Below are positions 8,600-16,759 of a stretch of DNA of 64,000 nucleotides, in pieces; position 1 is the stretch's first letter; every line of letters begins with the position of its first letter. The notes under the pieces were generated by a model that was not told the DNA's origin, ran no database searches, and saw nothing but the letters and a program-made list of their open reading frames with translations. Location of the stretch: contig NZ_CP018760.1 in assembly GCF_001913155.1 (NCBI RefSeq), forward strand, positions 3,348,001 to 3,412,000. Reading direction: 5' to 3'. Position numbers and translations under genes: made by a program. This DNA comes from Maribacter hydrothermalis (GTDB lineage: Bacteria; Bacteroidota; Bacteroidia; Flavobacteriales; Flavobacteriaceae).

Positions 8600-10156
8600 T
8601 TAGTTTAATAATACTGGCAATTTTCCTTTTGCTTCAAGATTACCTAAAAAATGTTCTGTAGCCACATCTTGGAATTCTTTAAAATTTTGGTATGCAATCA
8701 CCGTTGCGGTTGTTTGGTCTGTTTTGAAAAACTTCAATGCATACGGATTTCCAAAGTGATATAAAACAACGTTTTTTGTTGTAATCAGCTCGTTTATAAA
8801 GTCAATTTCTTCATCAAAAAATCCGAATTTGTTGGTCGGTTTTATTTGTGGCGGAGTCAACAGCAAAAGAATATCAGTTTCGTTTTTAACCTCCTTTTTC
8901 ATCTCTACGATATTATCTAAAATAGCTTGTTTTGTTTGGTCTGTCACAAATCGTTTAATAGTTAATGTGCAGAAATTGGTTGTTGTAAATTCAGCAATTT
9001 TCGCAGCTGTACCATGATATAAAGTGAGCGATTGCTCTGCTATTTTTCTATTTAGAAAAGAAGGGTCGGTTAATTCTGTTTGCGAATTGTTTTCGGTAAT
9101 TGCTTTTTCTTTTAACTGCCAAATTCGCTCTATGCTTTTATTGATTTGCGTTTCTGATGCATTTTTTAAAATGAATTGAATACCTTCTTTAATATGCTCT
9201 GCAAAACATAATACGTCGTTACCGGCATTAAAAGCAAGCCATTCTAATTCACCTTTAGTTGAATAATTTTTAGAAACCGCATGCATGTTTAAAGCATCGG
9301 AAATTACGACGCCATTAAAGCCCATATCATTTCGTAATACGCCAGTAATTATATCTTTATTAATGCTTGAAGGAAGATTTGAATTGGTCGTTAGTGCAGG
9401 AACAGATAAATGCCCTACCATAACCGAATCTACACCTTCGTCAATTAATTTTTGAAAAGGAAAAAGCTCATTTTCTACAAGTTCAGCTTTCGATTTATCT
9501 ATAACGGGCAACCCCAAATGTGAATCCGTTTCTGTATCTCCGTGACCCGGAAAATGTTTTATGCTTGTAAGTACACCTTCACTTTGTATGCCTTTTACAA
9601 AAGCAGTCGCCATAGAAACTACATTATGCTTGTCATCACCAAAAGAACGATAGCCTATTACAGGATTATTCAGATTAACGTTTACATCTACCACAGGTGA
9701 TAAGTTCCAGTGAATTCCCGCTGCTTTGCAATCTTTGGCAATCTGCTTGCCCACTTCAAACACTAAATCTTTATTTTCGGTATTTGCGCCTAAGGTTATT
9801 GCATAGGGATATTGCGGTGTGTTTTCAATGCGCATGGCCAATCCCCATTCTGCGTCTATTGAAATTAATAGGGGAAAGGTTGCTGCTTTTTGATATCTTT
9901 TGATGAGGTTTTTTAAAGTGTCAAAGCTATTTTCATTAACCACTATTTTCTTCTTGCCTTCAAAGTTTGTTGCCGCACTTGCTCTTGAATGAAAAAAACA
10001 GAGTCCGCCAACGTGGTGCTCAGAAATCAGTGTTTCCAATTGCTGAATTTCTTCTTCAGTATCGTTGATGAAAGCAGCAGGCATAAATAGCTGTCCTACT
10101 TTTTGGGTCAGCGATAGTTGTTTTAATGCTTGTGTTGTAGGTATTACTTTATTCAT
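8600..10156 (-). CDS. nagZ: Cytosolic beta-N-acetylhexosaminidase, GH3 (NagZ-like)
   Basis: A 518-residue GH3 enzyme without a signal peptide. It removes GlcNAc from GlcNAc-anhMurNAc (with or without peptide) in the cytosol. The NagZ signature KHFPGHGDTETDSH (residues 200-213) gives the catalytic His/Asp dyad, and ISDALNM gives the nucleophile Asp287. Beyond the GH3 barrel (to about residue 350) there is a C-terminal Rossmann-like GH3_C part, so it resembles the longer Bacillus-type NagZ rather than the 340-residue E. coli enzyme. Its first 8 bases overlap the end of the permease gene, indicating one transcript. A second, exported GH3 paralogue lies at 57.7 kb. Confidence 0.9.
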   Translation of the reverse strand: MNKVIPTTQALKQLSLTQKVGQLFMPAAFINDTEEEIQQLETLISEHHVGGLCFFHSRASAATNFEGKKKIVVNENSFDTLKNLIKRYQKAATFPLLISIDAEWGLAMRIENTPQYPYAITLGANTENKDLVFEVGKQIAKDCKAAGIHWNLSPVVDVNVNLNNPVIGYRSFGDDKHNVVSMATAFVKGIQSEGVLTSIKHFPGHGDTETDSHLGLPVIDKSKAELVENELFPFQKLIDEGVDSVMVGHLSVPALTTNSNLPSSINKDIITGVLRNDMGFNGVVISDALNMHAVSKNYSTKGELEWLAFNAGNDVLCFAEHIKEGIQFILKNASETQINKSIERIWQLKEKAITENNSQTELTDPSFLNRKIAEQSLTLYHGTAAKIAEFTTTNFCTLTIKRFVTDQTKQAILDNIVEMKKEVKNETDILLLLTPPQIKPTNKFGFFDEEIDFINELITTKNVVLYHFGNPYALKFFKTDQTTATVIAYQNFKEFQDVATEHFLGNLEAKGKLPVLLN

Positions 10157-11423
10157 TGGGAACTGTTGTTTTTTTACCGAAATCTGCCGGATAAGAAATG
10201 AATTTTAATAGAAAAACAGCAGGTAAGGCAGCAATAACTACCCAGATAAAAAAGCCGTCGTAGCCCAACCATTGTTGCATATAACCGCTAATCATTCCTG
10301 GTAGCATCATACCCAATGCCATAAAACCTGTTGCAATTGCATAATGCGATGTTTTAGATTTCCCGTCGGCAATGTAAATGAGATACATTAAAAAGGCGGC
10401 AAAACCGAATCCGTATCCGAATTTCTCAAAAATTACTGTTGCCGTTACCGCATATATATTAGTCGTATTGGTTACTGCTAAAACAGCGTATAAAATGTTA
10501 GGGAGATTTAAAGAAAGCACCATTGGTAACATCCATTTTTTTAAACCGTCCCTGGAAATAAAAATCCCGCCTAGTATTCCTCCAATAGAAAGAAAAATTA
10601 CGCCCGCTGTACCAAAAATGGTCCCTAGCTGCTCGGTCGAATAGCCAAGGCCGCCTTTATCAGGCGAATCTAATAGAAACGGTGAAGCCATTTTTACCAA
10701 CTGAGATTCGCCTAACCGGTAAGTAAGTATAAAGGCTAAAGCAATACCTATTCCGGGTTTTTTAAAGAAGGTTGTAAATACTTCTAAAAAGCCTGCAGGC
10801 TTCTCTTTGTCTACTGTGTTTTCAGCTTCATATTTAGGGGTAACAAAGAAGTTGGCAACGGTCATTATCAACATTAAAAAGGCTGCTGCGGACATCGTTA
10901 CACTCCAAGCTTTGGTATTATCGCCATATTTGTTTTCTAAAAATCCTGCTAATACAACAATCAATCCTTCACCTGTTACCATTGCAAGACGATAAAATGT
11001 ACTTCGCATTCCTACGAAAAAAGATTGTTTCTTTTCTGTAAGTCCCAACATATAATACCCATCTGAAGCAATGTCATTGGTAGCAGATGCAAAAGCCGCC
11101 ATCCAAAAACAGGCTAATGATGAAATAAAAAACATATTAGTTGGTAGTGAAAGCCCAACACCTAGTAGTGCAATGGCAATTAAGAGTTGCATTGCTAAAA
11201 ACCATTTTCGTTTAGTGCTTTTAAGGTCTACAAAAGGGCTCCATAAGGGTTTTAAGACCCAAGGCAAATACAGAATACTGGTATAGAGACCAATATCTTC
11301 ATTACTGACACCTAATTTTTTATACATGATAACCGATACGGTAACTACTAGAACATAGGGTAAACCTTGAGTAAAATATAAAACGGGAACCCAAGCCCAT
11401 GCCCCTTTATCTTTTTGAATCAT
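10149..11423 (-). CDS. AmpG-like muropeptide permease (MFS)
   Basis: A 424-residue, 12-helix MFS protein starting MIQKDKGAWAWVPVLYFTQG. Its segment LPWVLKPLWSPFVD matches the AmpG-type motif for import of GlcNAc-anhMurNAc muropeptides. The frame overlaps nagZ by 8 bases and the upstream GHL10 gene by 17, so it is embedded in the recycling operon. Family knowledge and context agree on a cell-wall fragment importer. Direct substrate evidence is absent, and import of GlcNAc-disaccharides or chitobiose is an alternative. Confidence 0.82.
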   Translation of the reverse strand: MIQKDKGAWAWVPVLYFTQGLPYVLVVTVSVIMYKKLGVSNEDIGLYTSILYLPWVLKPLWSPFVDLKSTKRKWFLAMQLLIAIALLGVGLSLPTNMFFISSLACFWMAAFASATNDIASDGYYMLGLTEKKQSFFVGMRSTFYRLAMVTGEGLIVVLAGFLENKYGDNTKAWSVTMSAAAFLMLIMTVANFFVTPKYEAENTVDKEKPAGFLEVFTTFFKKPGIGIALAFILTYRLGESQLVKMASPFLLDSPDKGGLGYSTEQLGTIFGTAGVIFLSIGGILGGIFISRDGLKKWMLPMVLSLNLPNILYAVLAVTNTTNIYAVTATVIFEKFGYGFGFAAFLMYLIYIADGKSKTSHYAIATGFMALGMMLPGMISGYMQQWLGYDGFFIWVVIAALPAVFLLKFISYPADFGKKTTVPNE

Positions 11424-12942
11424 TTTTTATGAGTTGCTTTATATTTATTATTGTCGGTTCAGTTTCAACACCGTAAACGTCTATAAAACTAAGTGCTAAA
11501 AAAGAATCGGATACTTCGCTTCTAGGAATTAATAATCTGTTTGGATTACCATCTAAGAAAATTTTAAAAACTAATTTTTTAATTGGATATTCCTCTTTAG
11601 CTTTTCGTCCAGAACTATATAGTAACGCATAGCGCATGTTTTTGGTACTATCAATATGAAGAACGAAGTCTTTTTCATTTTGTTCTGTAATGGATAAATG
11701 TGGTGTATTATATACAGACTTATTTGATATTGAAAACGCAGGATTTAAAGCGGGTAGTTTGTAATACTTTTTATGGATGTATTCTACTACGTCGTCTTTA
11801 TCGCTCATTAGAGATTTAGCACTAAACATTATATTTCCCGCTATTTGTGGTGTTTCGCGGGCAAGTTTTAATTGGTTGGGCAATTCTTTGAAATCTTCCC
11901 AGGCTTTGTCGGCATTGTTTCTAATTTTATAGGGGCCATTACCAATATAAAGTTTTGTGTTGAAATTATTGTTTGACCACCAATCCACAATTTTTCGGTG
12001 CGATGCCACTGGTAAATCCATACTCCAATATACCTGTGGCGCTAAGTAGTCTATCCAACCTTTTTCCATCCAAAGCAAAGGGTCTGCATATAAATCTTCA
12101 TAAGTTGTTTGACCTGCTTTAGTGTCTGAACCTCTTGGGTCGGTACTGTTGTTTTTCCAAACTCCAAACGGACTTATACCTAATTGTACCCATGGTTTAA
12201 TGGAGTTTATGGTTTCATGAGATTGTTTTACAAGCGAATCAATATTACTTCTTCGCCAATCATCAATATGCTGACCTTTTTGAGCATAGGTTTCAAAAGC
12301 AAGGGAATCGTTAAAAACGGCATCTTTAATTTTATACGGATAAAAATAATCATCAAAATGAATTGCATCTATATCGTAATTAGACACCAATTCGGCAATA
12401 ATATTTGCAAAATGTGCTCTAACTTCCGGTAGCCCAGGATTGTAATAGTTTTTTGTGCCATAATGAACCATCCATTCTGGGTGCGTGCAATAGTCATGTG
12501 TTTCAGAGAGCACCTCAAAATTTTCATCGAACGTTGCTCTATAGGGATTTAACCATGCATGAAATTCCATGCCACGTTCATGAGCTTCTAAAATCATCCA
12601 ATCCAGAACGTTAGTATTCCATTTTGGAGCTTTACCTTCTTCTCCGGTTAAAAAGCGGGAATATGGGGCGTATTTAGATTCGTAAAAAGCATCTCCGGCA
12701 GCACGAACTTGAACAATAACAGCATTGTAATTTTCTTTCTGATAAAAATCAAGAATTTTCAAATAATCTGCTTTCTGTTTTTCTGAAGTATCATTACCAT
12801 TCTTTGGCCAATCTATATTTACGACGGTAGCAATCCAAACCCCTCTAAATTCTGTTTTTGGATGTTTTTCATAAGATTTAAAAACTCCGCAAGAATTGAG
12901 TAGTACAAGTAATAATGTTAGTAGCGTATATTGTTTCGACAT
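11407..12942 (-). CDS. GHL10 (DUF187) glycosyl hydrolase lipoprotein, DigH-like
   Basis: A 511-residue lipoprotein: signal peptide with lipobox LLNSC and Cys18, then the family start FRGVWIATVVNIDWP. The TIM-barrel follows (VIVQVRAAGDAFY, HAWLNPYRA, DAIHFDDYFYPY, WIDYLAPQVYW). The family (PF02638) includes E. coli DigH (YddW), which cleaves peptide-free glycan strands at the septum. A role in trimming denuded peptidoglycan before uptake fits the downstream permease-nagZ-anmK genes, which overlap in series. A strong intrinsic terminator ends only 7 bases before the start codon, leaving no room for an ordinary promoter. Confidence 0.85.
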   Translation of the reverse strand: MSKQYTLLTLLLVLLNSCGVFKSYEKHPKTEFRGVWIATVVNIDWPKNGNDTSEKQKADYLKILDFYQKENYNAVIVQVRAAGDAFYESKYAPYSRFLTGEEGKAPKWNTNVLDWMILEAHERGMEFHAWLNPYRATFDENFEVLSETHDYCTHPEWMVHYGTKNYYNPGLPEVRAHFANIIAELVSNYDIDAIHFDDYFYPYKIKDAVFNDSLAFETYAQKGQHIDDWRRSNIDSLVKQSHETINSIKPWVQLGISPFGVWKNNSTDPRGSDTKAGQTTYEDLYADPLLWMEKGWIDYLAPQVYWSMDLPVASHRKIVDWWSNNNFNTKLYIGNGPYKIRNNADKAWEDFKELPNQLKLARETPQIAGNIMFSAKSLMSDKDDVVEYIHKKYYKLPALNPAFSISNKSVYNTPHLSITEQNEKDFVLHIDSTKNMRYALLYSSGRKAKEEYPIKKLVFKIFLDGNPNRLLIPRSEVSDSFLALSFIDVYGVETEPTIINIKQLIKNDSKR

Positions 12943-12949
12943 AAATTTA

Positions 12950-12985
12950 AAAAAGGCCTATTTTAATACTAAAATAGGCCTTTTT
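12950..12985 (-). terminator. Strong intrinsic terminator after nagB, directly before the GHL10 gene
   Basis: A perfect 16-bp stem (AAAAAGGCCTATTTTA / TAAAATAGGCCTTTTT) closes an ATAC loop, with T-runs on either strand. It ends nagB transcripts. Only 7 bases separate it from the next start codon on the same strand, so it may also act as an attenuator of the downstream operon. Confidence 0.85.
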
Positions 12986-13000
12986 AATCAAGTTTAGTTG

Positions 13001-14929
13001 TTAGTTGAATTTATGCCTTACAAATGCCTCTATAGCGGCATATGACGATAAGCCTAAGGCTTTGAATTTATTAGCGGTGCTTCTATTTCTTTCTTCGGCA
13101 CGCATCCAGAATTCTCTAGAATCATCTCCTTGAAACATTACACCATCTTTTTGAGATTGGTGAAAGAAAATTGCATTTCGTTTTTTCAATACTTGTCCGG
13201 GACTCATTGGAACAGACATTTCAATTTCGTTTATGTCCCACTCGTGCCAAGCACCTCTATATAACCATAACCAGCAATCTTTCATGAACGATTCAGATTT
13301 TAGCTCTTCACAAGCGGCAAAAACGGCATCAAGACAAACTTTATGTGTGCCATGGGGGTCGGCTAAATCGCCTGCAGCATAAATTTGATGAGGTTTAATT
13401 TTTTTAATAATATCGACAACTAAGGCAATGTCGTCATTAGATAAATTTTTCTTTTTTATAGTTCCTGTTTCATAAAAAGGCAAATCTAAAAAATGTACGT
13501 TTTTGTCCTGTAATCCCATATACCTTGTAGCTGCATAAGATTCTCCACGTCTTATTTTGCCTTTAAGATTTCTTACTTCTGGCGAATCAATTCGGGTGTC
13601 ATTCTTATCGGCAATTGATTTTATTATTTTTTCAGCCTCTTTTGAAGGATTTATGTGCATTGCAATTTCCGCATATTTTCTAGCATCGGTATCTGATACT
13701 GCAATATTACCGGACGTCTGGTACACTACATGAACTTCATGCCCTTGCTCCACTAATCTATCAAAAGTGCCTCCCATTGAAATTACATCATCGTCTGGGT
13801 GAGGGCTAAAAATAATAACTCGCTTTTTAGCTGGTGTAGCCCGTTCTGGTCTGTACGTGTCATCAGCATTTGGCTTACCGCCGGGCCATCCGGTTATGGT
13901 ATGTTGCAATTTGTTAAACATTTTTATGTTTAGGTCATATGCTTCTTCAGACGCTAAAAGGTCCGCCATTCCGTTGTCATTATAATCTTTATCGGTTAAG
14001 CTTAAAATAGTTTTACCCGTATTTTCACATAGCCATATTATGGCTTTTGCACGTAATTCCTCTGTCCAAACACACGAGTCAACCAGCCAAGGCGTTTTAT
14101 TTTTTGTTAGTTCTGAACCTGCACCGGTATCTAAGACAAAAGTACAATTGTCATGTTCCTGTAAGTATGTTGCCGGTACGTGTGAAGAAATTTCGCCCTC
14201 GATAGTTTTTTTTATGATATCTGCTTTATTTTGTCCCCAACCTAATAAAACAATACGTTTTGCTTTCCTAACAGTAGAAATTCCCATGGTAATCGCTTTT
14301 CTAGGAACATTGTCAATTCCTAAAAAAGATGGGCCAGCATCTACTCTTGTTATATGATCTAGAGTTATAACCCTTGTTCCAGAATTAAAATGGGAGCCTG
14401 GTTCATTGAAACCAACATGTCCCGTTCTACCTATGCCCAAAAGTTGAAAATCCAGTCCACCATTTTCTTTTATTTTTTGTTCATAACTTAAACAATATGC
14501 CGTAGTTTCTTCATTACTAACTGTGCCATCGGGTATATGAATATTCTTTTCGGGTATATCCACATGATTAAAAAGATGTTCGTGCATGAAGTAAAAATAA
14601 CTTTGAATGTTATTTGGCTCCATTGGTAAGTATTCATCTAAATTAAAAGTTACCACATTTTTAAAGCTTAAACCTTCTTCTTTATGTAAACGAACTAATT
14701 CTTCGTAAACTCGAATTGGTGATGAGCCTGTTGCTAAACCTAATACACAATTTCTTTTTTGTCCTTGTCTCTTTTTAATCAATGCTGCAATTTCGTGTGC
14801 AACTTGAATAGATGCTTCGTTGGAATCTTGAAAGATTACATTGTGAATTTTTTCAAATCGTGTTTCCTCGAACTGTCCAATGGGTTGGTGACTAATGTCG
14901 ATTTTGGAGTCTTTTACGGCGTTTTTCAT
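13001..14929 (-). CDS. nagB: Glucosamine-6-phosphate deaminase fused to a PIG-L/LmbE deacetylase domain
   Basis: The 642-residue protein has two domains. The N-terminal NagB domain (about residues 30-285) carries FNLDEY and GRTGHVGFNEPG, with the catalytic Asp, His and Glu; it turns GlcN-6-P into Fru-6-P and ammonia. The C-terminal LmbE/PIG-L domain (about 368-625) keeps its zinc site: HPDDD at 377-381 and HGTH at 526-529. That family removes N-acetyl groups from GlcNAc-containing substrates. The fusion is common in Bacteroidota and no separate nagA is in the window, so the second domain might deacetylate GlcNAc-6-P; this is inference. It is divergent from deoR-murQ across operator-like repeats. 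Confidence 0.93.
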   Translation of the reverse strand: MKNAVKDSKIDISHQPIGQFEETRFEKIHNVIFQDSNEASIQVAHEIAALIKKRQGQKRNCVLGLATGSSPIRVYEELVRLHKEEGLSFKNVVTFNLDEYLPMEPNNIQSYFYFMHEHLFNHVDIPEKNIHIPDGTVSNEETTAYCLSYEQKIKENGGLDFQLLGIGRTGHVGFNEPGSHFNSGTRVITLDHITRVDAGPSFLGIDNVPRKAITMGISTVRKAKRIVLLGWGQNKADIIKKTIEGEISSHVPATYLQEHDNCTFVLDTGAGSELTKNKTPWLVDSCVWTEELRAKAIIWLCENTGKTILSLTDKDYNDNGMADLLASEEAYDLNIKMFNKLQHTITGWPGGKPNADDTYRPERATPAKKRVIIFSPHPDDDVISMGGTFDRLVEQGHEVHVVYQTSGNIAVSDTDARKYAEIAMHINPSKEAEKIIKSIADKNDTRIDSPEVRNLKGKIRRGESYAATRYMGLQDKNVHFLDLPFYETGTIKKKNLSNDDIALVVDIIKKIKPHQIYAAGDLADPHGTHKVCLDAVFAACEELKSESFMKDCWLWLYRGAWHEWDINEIEMSVPMSPGQVLKKRNAIFFHQSQKDGVMFQGDDSREFWMRAEERNRSTANKFKALGLSSYAAIEAFVRHKFN

Positions 14930-14962
14930 AAGAATATGGTGAAATTTTGGATTTTTAAATCA

Positions 14963-15038
14963 TGCAAATATATGCGTTATTTTGATTAAATGCAGTTTTT
15001 TGCATTAAATTTTGCAGTTTTTTGCTGTTAATTAATGC
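14963..15038. promoter_or_regulatory. Phased TGC-N7-TGC repeats, putative DeoR-family operator array
   Basis: Two perfect 13-bp direct repeats TGCAGTTTTTTGC start at 14991 and 15013, 22 bases apart (about two helical turns). Two related units flank them: TGCAAATATATGC at 14963 and TGTTAATTAATGC at 15026. In all four the two half-sites start 10 bases apart, so they face the same side of the helix. The array lies between divergent nagB and deoR, and the first unit overlaps the nagB -7 box. Binding by the adjacent DeoR protein is inferred. Confidence 0.6.
14965..14972 (-). promoter_or_regulatory. Putative nagB -7 promoter box
   Basis: TATATTTG on the minus strand matches the Bacteroidota -7 consensus TAnnTTTG, about 36 bases upstream of the nagB start. 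No convincing -33 TTG was seen. It overlaps the first operator-like unit, so a bound regulator would block it. Confidence 0.4.
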
Positions 15039-15093
15039 TTAAATTATATTTACTTTGTATTAACGTCATAAAACAGCAACTGATTAAAATTAC

Positions 15094-15101
15094 TATCTTT
15101 G
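15094..15101 (+). promoter_or_regulatory. Putative deoR-murQ -7 promoter box
   Basis: TATCTTTG matches TAnnTTTG and lies 31 bases upstream of the deoR-type start codon. No -33 TTG stands at the expected distance, so the call rests on the -7 box and position only. Confidence 0.4.
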
Positions 15102-15132
15102 CCCTATATTATAAAATTAAAGTTGCTTTTAA

Positions 15133-15882
15133 ATGCTAAAAGAAGAACGTCATCAAACCATTTTAAACGAGGTAGATCTTCATAATAGGATTCTAATTAC
15201 AGATATTGCTGAGGCTTTGGATGTATCAATAGATACTATAAGAAGAGATGTAAAAGAGCTTGATGCTGAAAATAAATTAAGGAAGGTTCATGGCGGTGCT
15301 ATTTCTATGGGTTATATGACTAATAGTACTAGAAATACCAATATTTATAAATTGGAAGATAAGGCTGCCATTGCAGCTAAGGCGGTGACTATGTTAAGGG
15401 ATGGTGCCGTAATATTTTTAGATGGAGGTACTACTTGTATGGAACTTGCAAGAATTATTCCTGAAAATTTAAATCTATCCTGTTTTACAATTAGCTTGCC
15501 TGTTGCTATGGAACTGTCTCATAAGGCAAATATTAACGTCATTTCTATTGGCGGACAAATATCTAAAGAAGCACAAATAGCCATTGGTGCCAATGCAATA
15601 CATCATTTATCGGAAATACGTTTCGATTATAGTTTTATTGGAACAGGTTATGTAGATGCGTTATATGGTCTTACTGAGTTTGATTGGGATATTGTTCAGG
15701 TTAAAAAAGCTGTTATTAAAGCTTCTAAGAAAACCGTTTTACTTTCCATTTCAGAAAAATTAAACTCACAACACAGGTATAAAACTTGTGATATAAATTC
15801 TATAAATACCATGATTACCGAATTAAAACCAGATGACACATTACTGAAGCCTTTTAAGAACCACGATGTAAAAATTTTATAA
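15133..15882 (+). CDS. DeoR/GlpR-family transcriptional regulator
   Basis: A 249-residue regulator. An N-terminal winged helix-turn-helix starts MLKEERHQTILNEVDLH and continues ITDIAEALDVSIDTIRRD and LRKVHGGA (residues 1-57). A DeoR sensor domain follows (about 75-232; FLDGGTTCMELARIIP, FIGTGYVD). The sensor fold normally binds a phosphosugar. Its place 4 bases before murQ and divergent from nagB suggests it senses an amino-sugar phosphate and controls both directions, including itself. The repeats upstream are candidate binding sites. The ligand is not shown by the sequence. Confidence 0.9.
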   Translation: MLKEERHQTILNEVDLHNRILITDIAEALDVSIDTIRRDVKELDAENKLRKVHGGAISMGYMTNSTRNTNIYKLEDKAAIAAKAVTMLRDGAVIFLDGGTTCMELARIIPENLNLSCFTISLPVAMELSHKANINVISIGGQISKEAQIAIGANAIHHLSEIRFDYSFIGTGYVDALYGLTEFDWDIVQVKKAVIKASKKTVLLSISEKLNSQHRYKTCDINSINTMITELKPDDTLLKPFKNHDVKIL

Positions 15883-15886
15883 TAGT

Positions 15887-16699
15887 ATGAATTATCGAAA
15901 AATTACGGAAACGCCGTCGAATCATGACAATTTAGAATTGATGGATACCCAAACCATTCTGCAGAAAATGAATGAAGAGGATAAAAAAGTTGCCTCAGCT
16001 GTAGAAAAAACAATACCACAAGTAACCAAGTTGGTTGACGCTTTAGCTGAACGCTTTAATAAAGGTGGGCGTTTGTTTTATATTGGTGCGGGTACTAGTG
16101 GACGATTAGGGATTTTAGATGCTTCTGAAATACCACCAACCTTTGGGATGCCTCATGAACGTGTTATTGGCTTAATAGCGGGTGGGGACTCCGCAATTAG
16201 AAAAGCCGTTGAAAATGCCGAAGATGCTACCAAACAAGCTTGGTTAGATTTAAAAAAGCATAATATCAATAATATTGACGTAGTGGTGGGTATAGCGGCG
16301 TCCGGTAGTACCCCTTATGTAATTGGCGGATTGGAAGAGGCTAAGAAAAACGGAATCCTTACTGCGGCAATCACAAATAATCCTGGAGCACCTATTGCGA
16401 GAATAGCAGATATTCCGATTGAGATAAACGTAGGACCAGAGTTTCTTACTGGAAGTACACGTATGAAAAGTGGTACCTCACAAAAGCTAGTCTTGAATAT
16501 GATTTCTACGGCCTTAATGATAAAAATAGGCAGGGTAAAAGGGAATAAGATGGTACATATGCAAATGAGTAATGATAAGCTAGTTGACCGTGGAACCCGT
16601 TACATAATGGAAGGATTAGATATTGCATATGATGAAGCAGAAGCCTTGTTAAGAAAACATGGTTCCGTTAAGCTGGCGCTAGACGCGGGTAAGAATTAA
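15887..16699 (+). CDS. murQ: N-acetylmuramic acid 6-phosphate etherase
   Basis: A 270-residue SIS-domain lyase that splits MurNAc-6-P into GlcNAc-6-P and D-lactate. Diagnostic segments are GAGTSGRLGILDASEIPPTFG-like (split here as GAGTSGRLG and LDASEIPPTFG, containing the catalytic Glu), AVENAEDA (second conserved Glu), AASGSTPYVIG and LTGSTRMKSGTSQK. It is somewhat shorter than the 300-residue proteobacterial enzyme, lacking the C-terminal extension. It is cotranscribed with the DeoR gene and followed by a strong terminator. It links AnmK's product to the NagB step. Confidence 0.95.
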   Translation: MNYRKITETPSNHDNLELMDTQTILQKMNEEDKKVASAVEKTIPQVTKLVDALAERFNKGGRLFYIGAGTSGRLGILDASEIPPTFGMPHERVIGLIAGGDSAIRKAVENAEDATKQAWLDLKKHNINNIDVVVGIAASGSTPYVIGGLEEAKKNGILTAAITNNPGAPIARIADIPIEINVGPEFLTGSTRMKSGTSQKLVLNMISTALMIKIGRVKGNKMVHMQMSNDKLVDRGTRYIMEGLDIAYDEAEALLRKHGSVKLALDAGKN

Positions 16700-16715
16700 T
16701 TTTACAGCTATTTTT

Positions 16716-16758
16716 AAAACCGCATTAGTATTTAGAAATAGAATAATGCGGTTTTTTT
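16716..16758. terminator. Intrinsic terminator between convergent murQ and sugar dehydrogenase
   Basis: A 12-bp stem (AAAACCGCATTA / TAATGCGGTTTT) encloses a smaller TATTT/AAATA stem and is followed by a T-run on the plus strand. Its A-run start gives a T-run on the minus strand too, so it probably serves both genes. Confidence 0.8.
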
Positions 16759-16759
16759 G

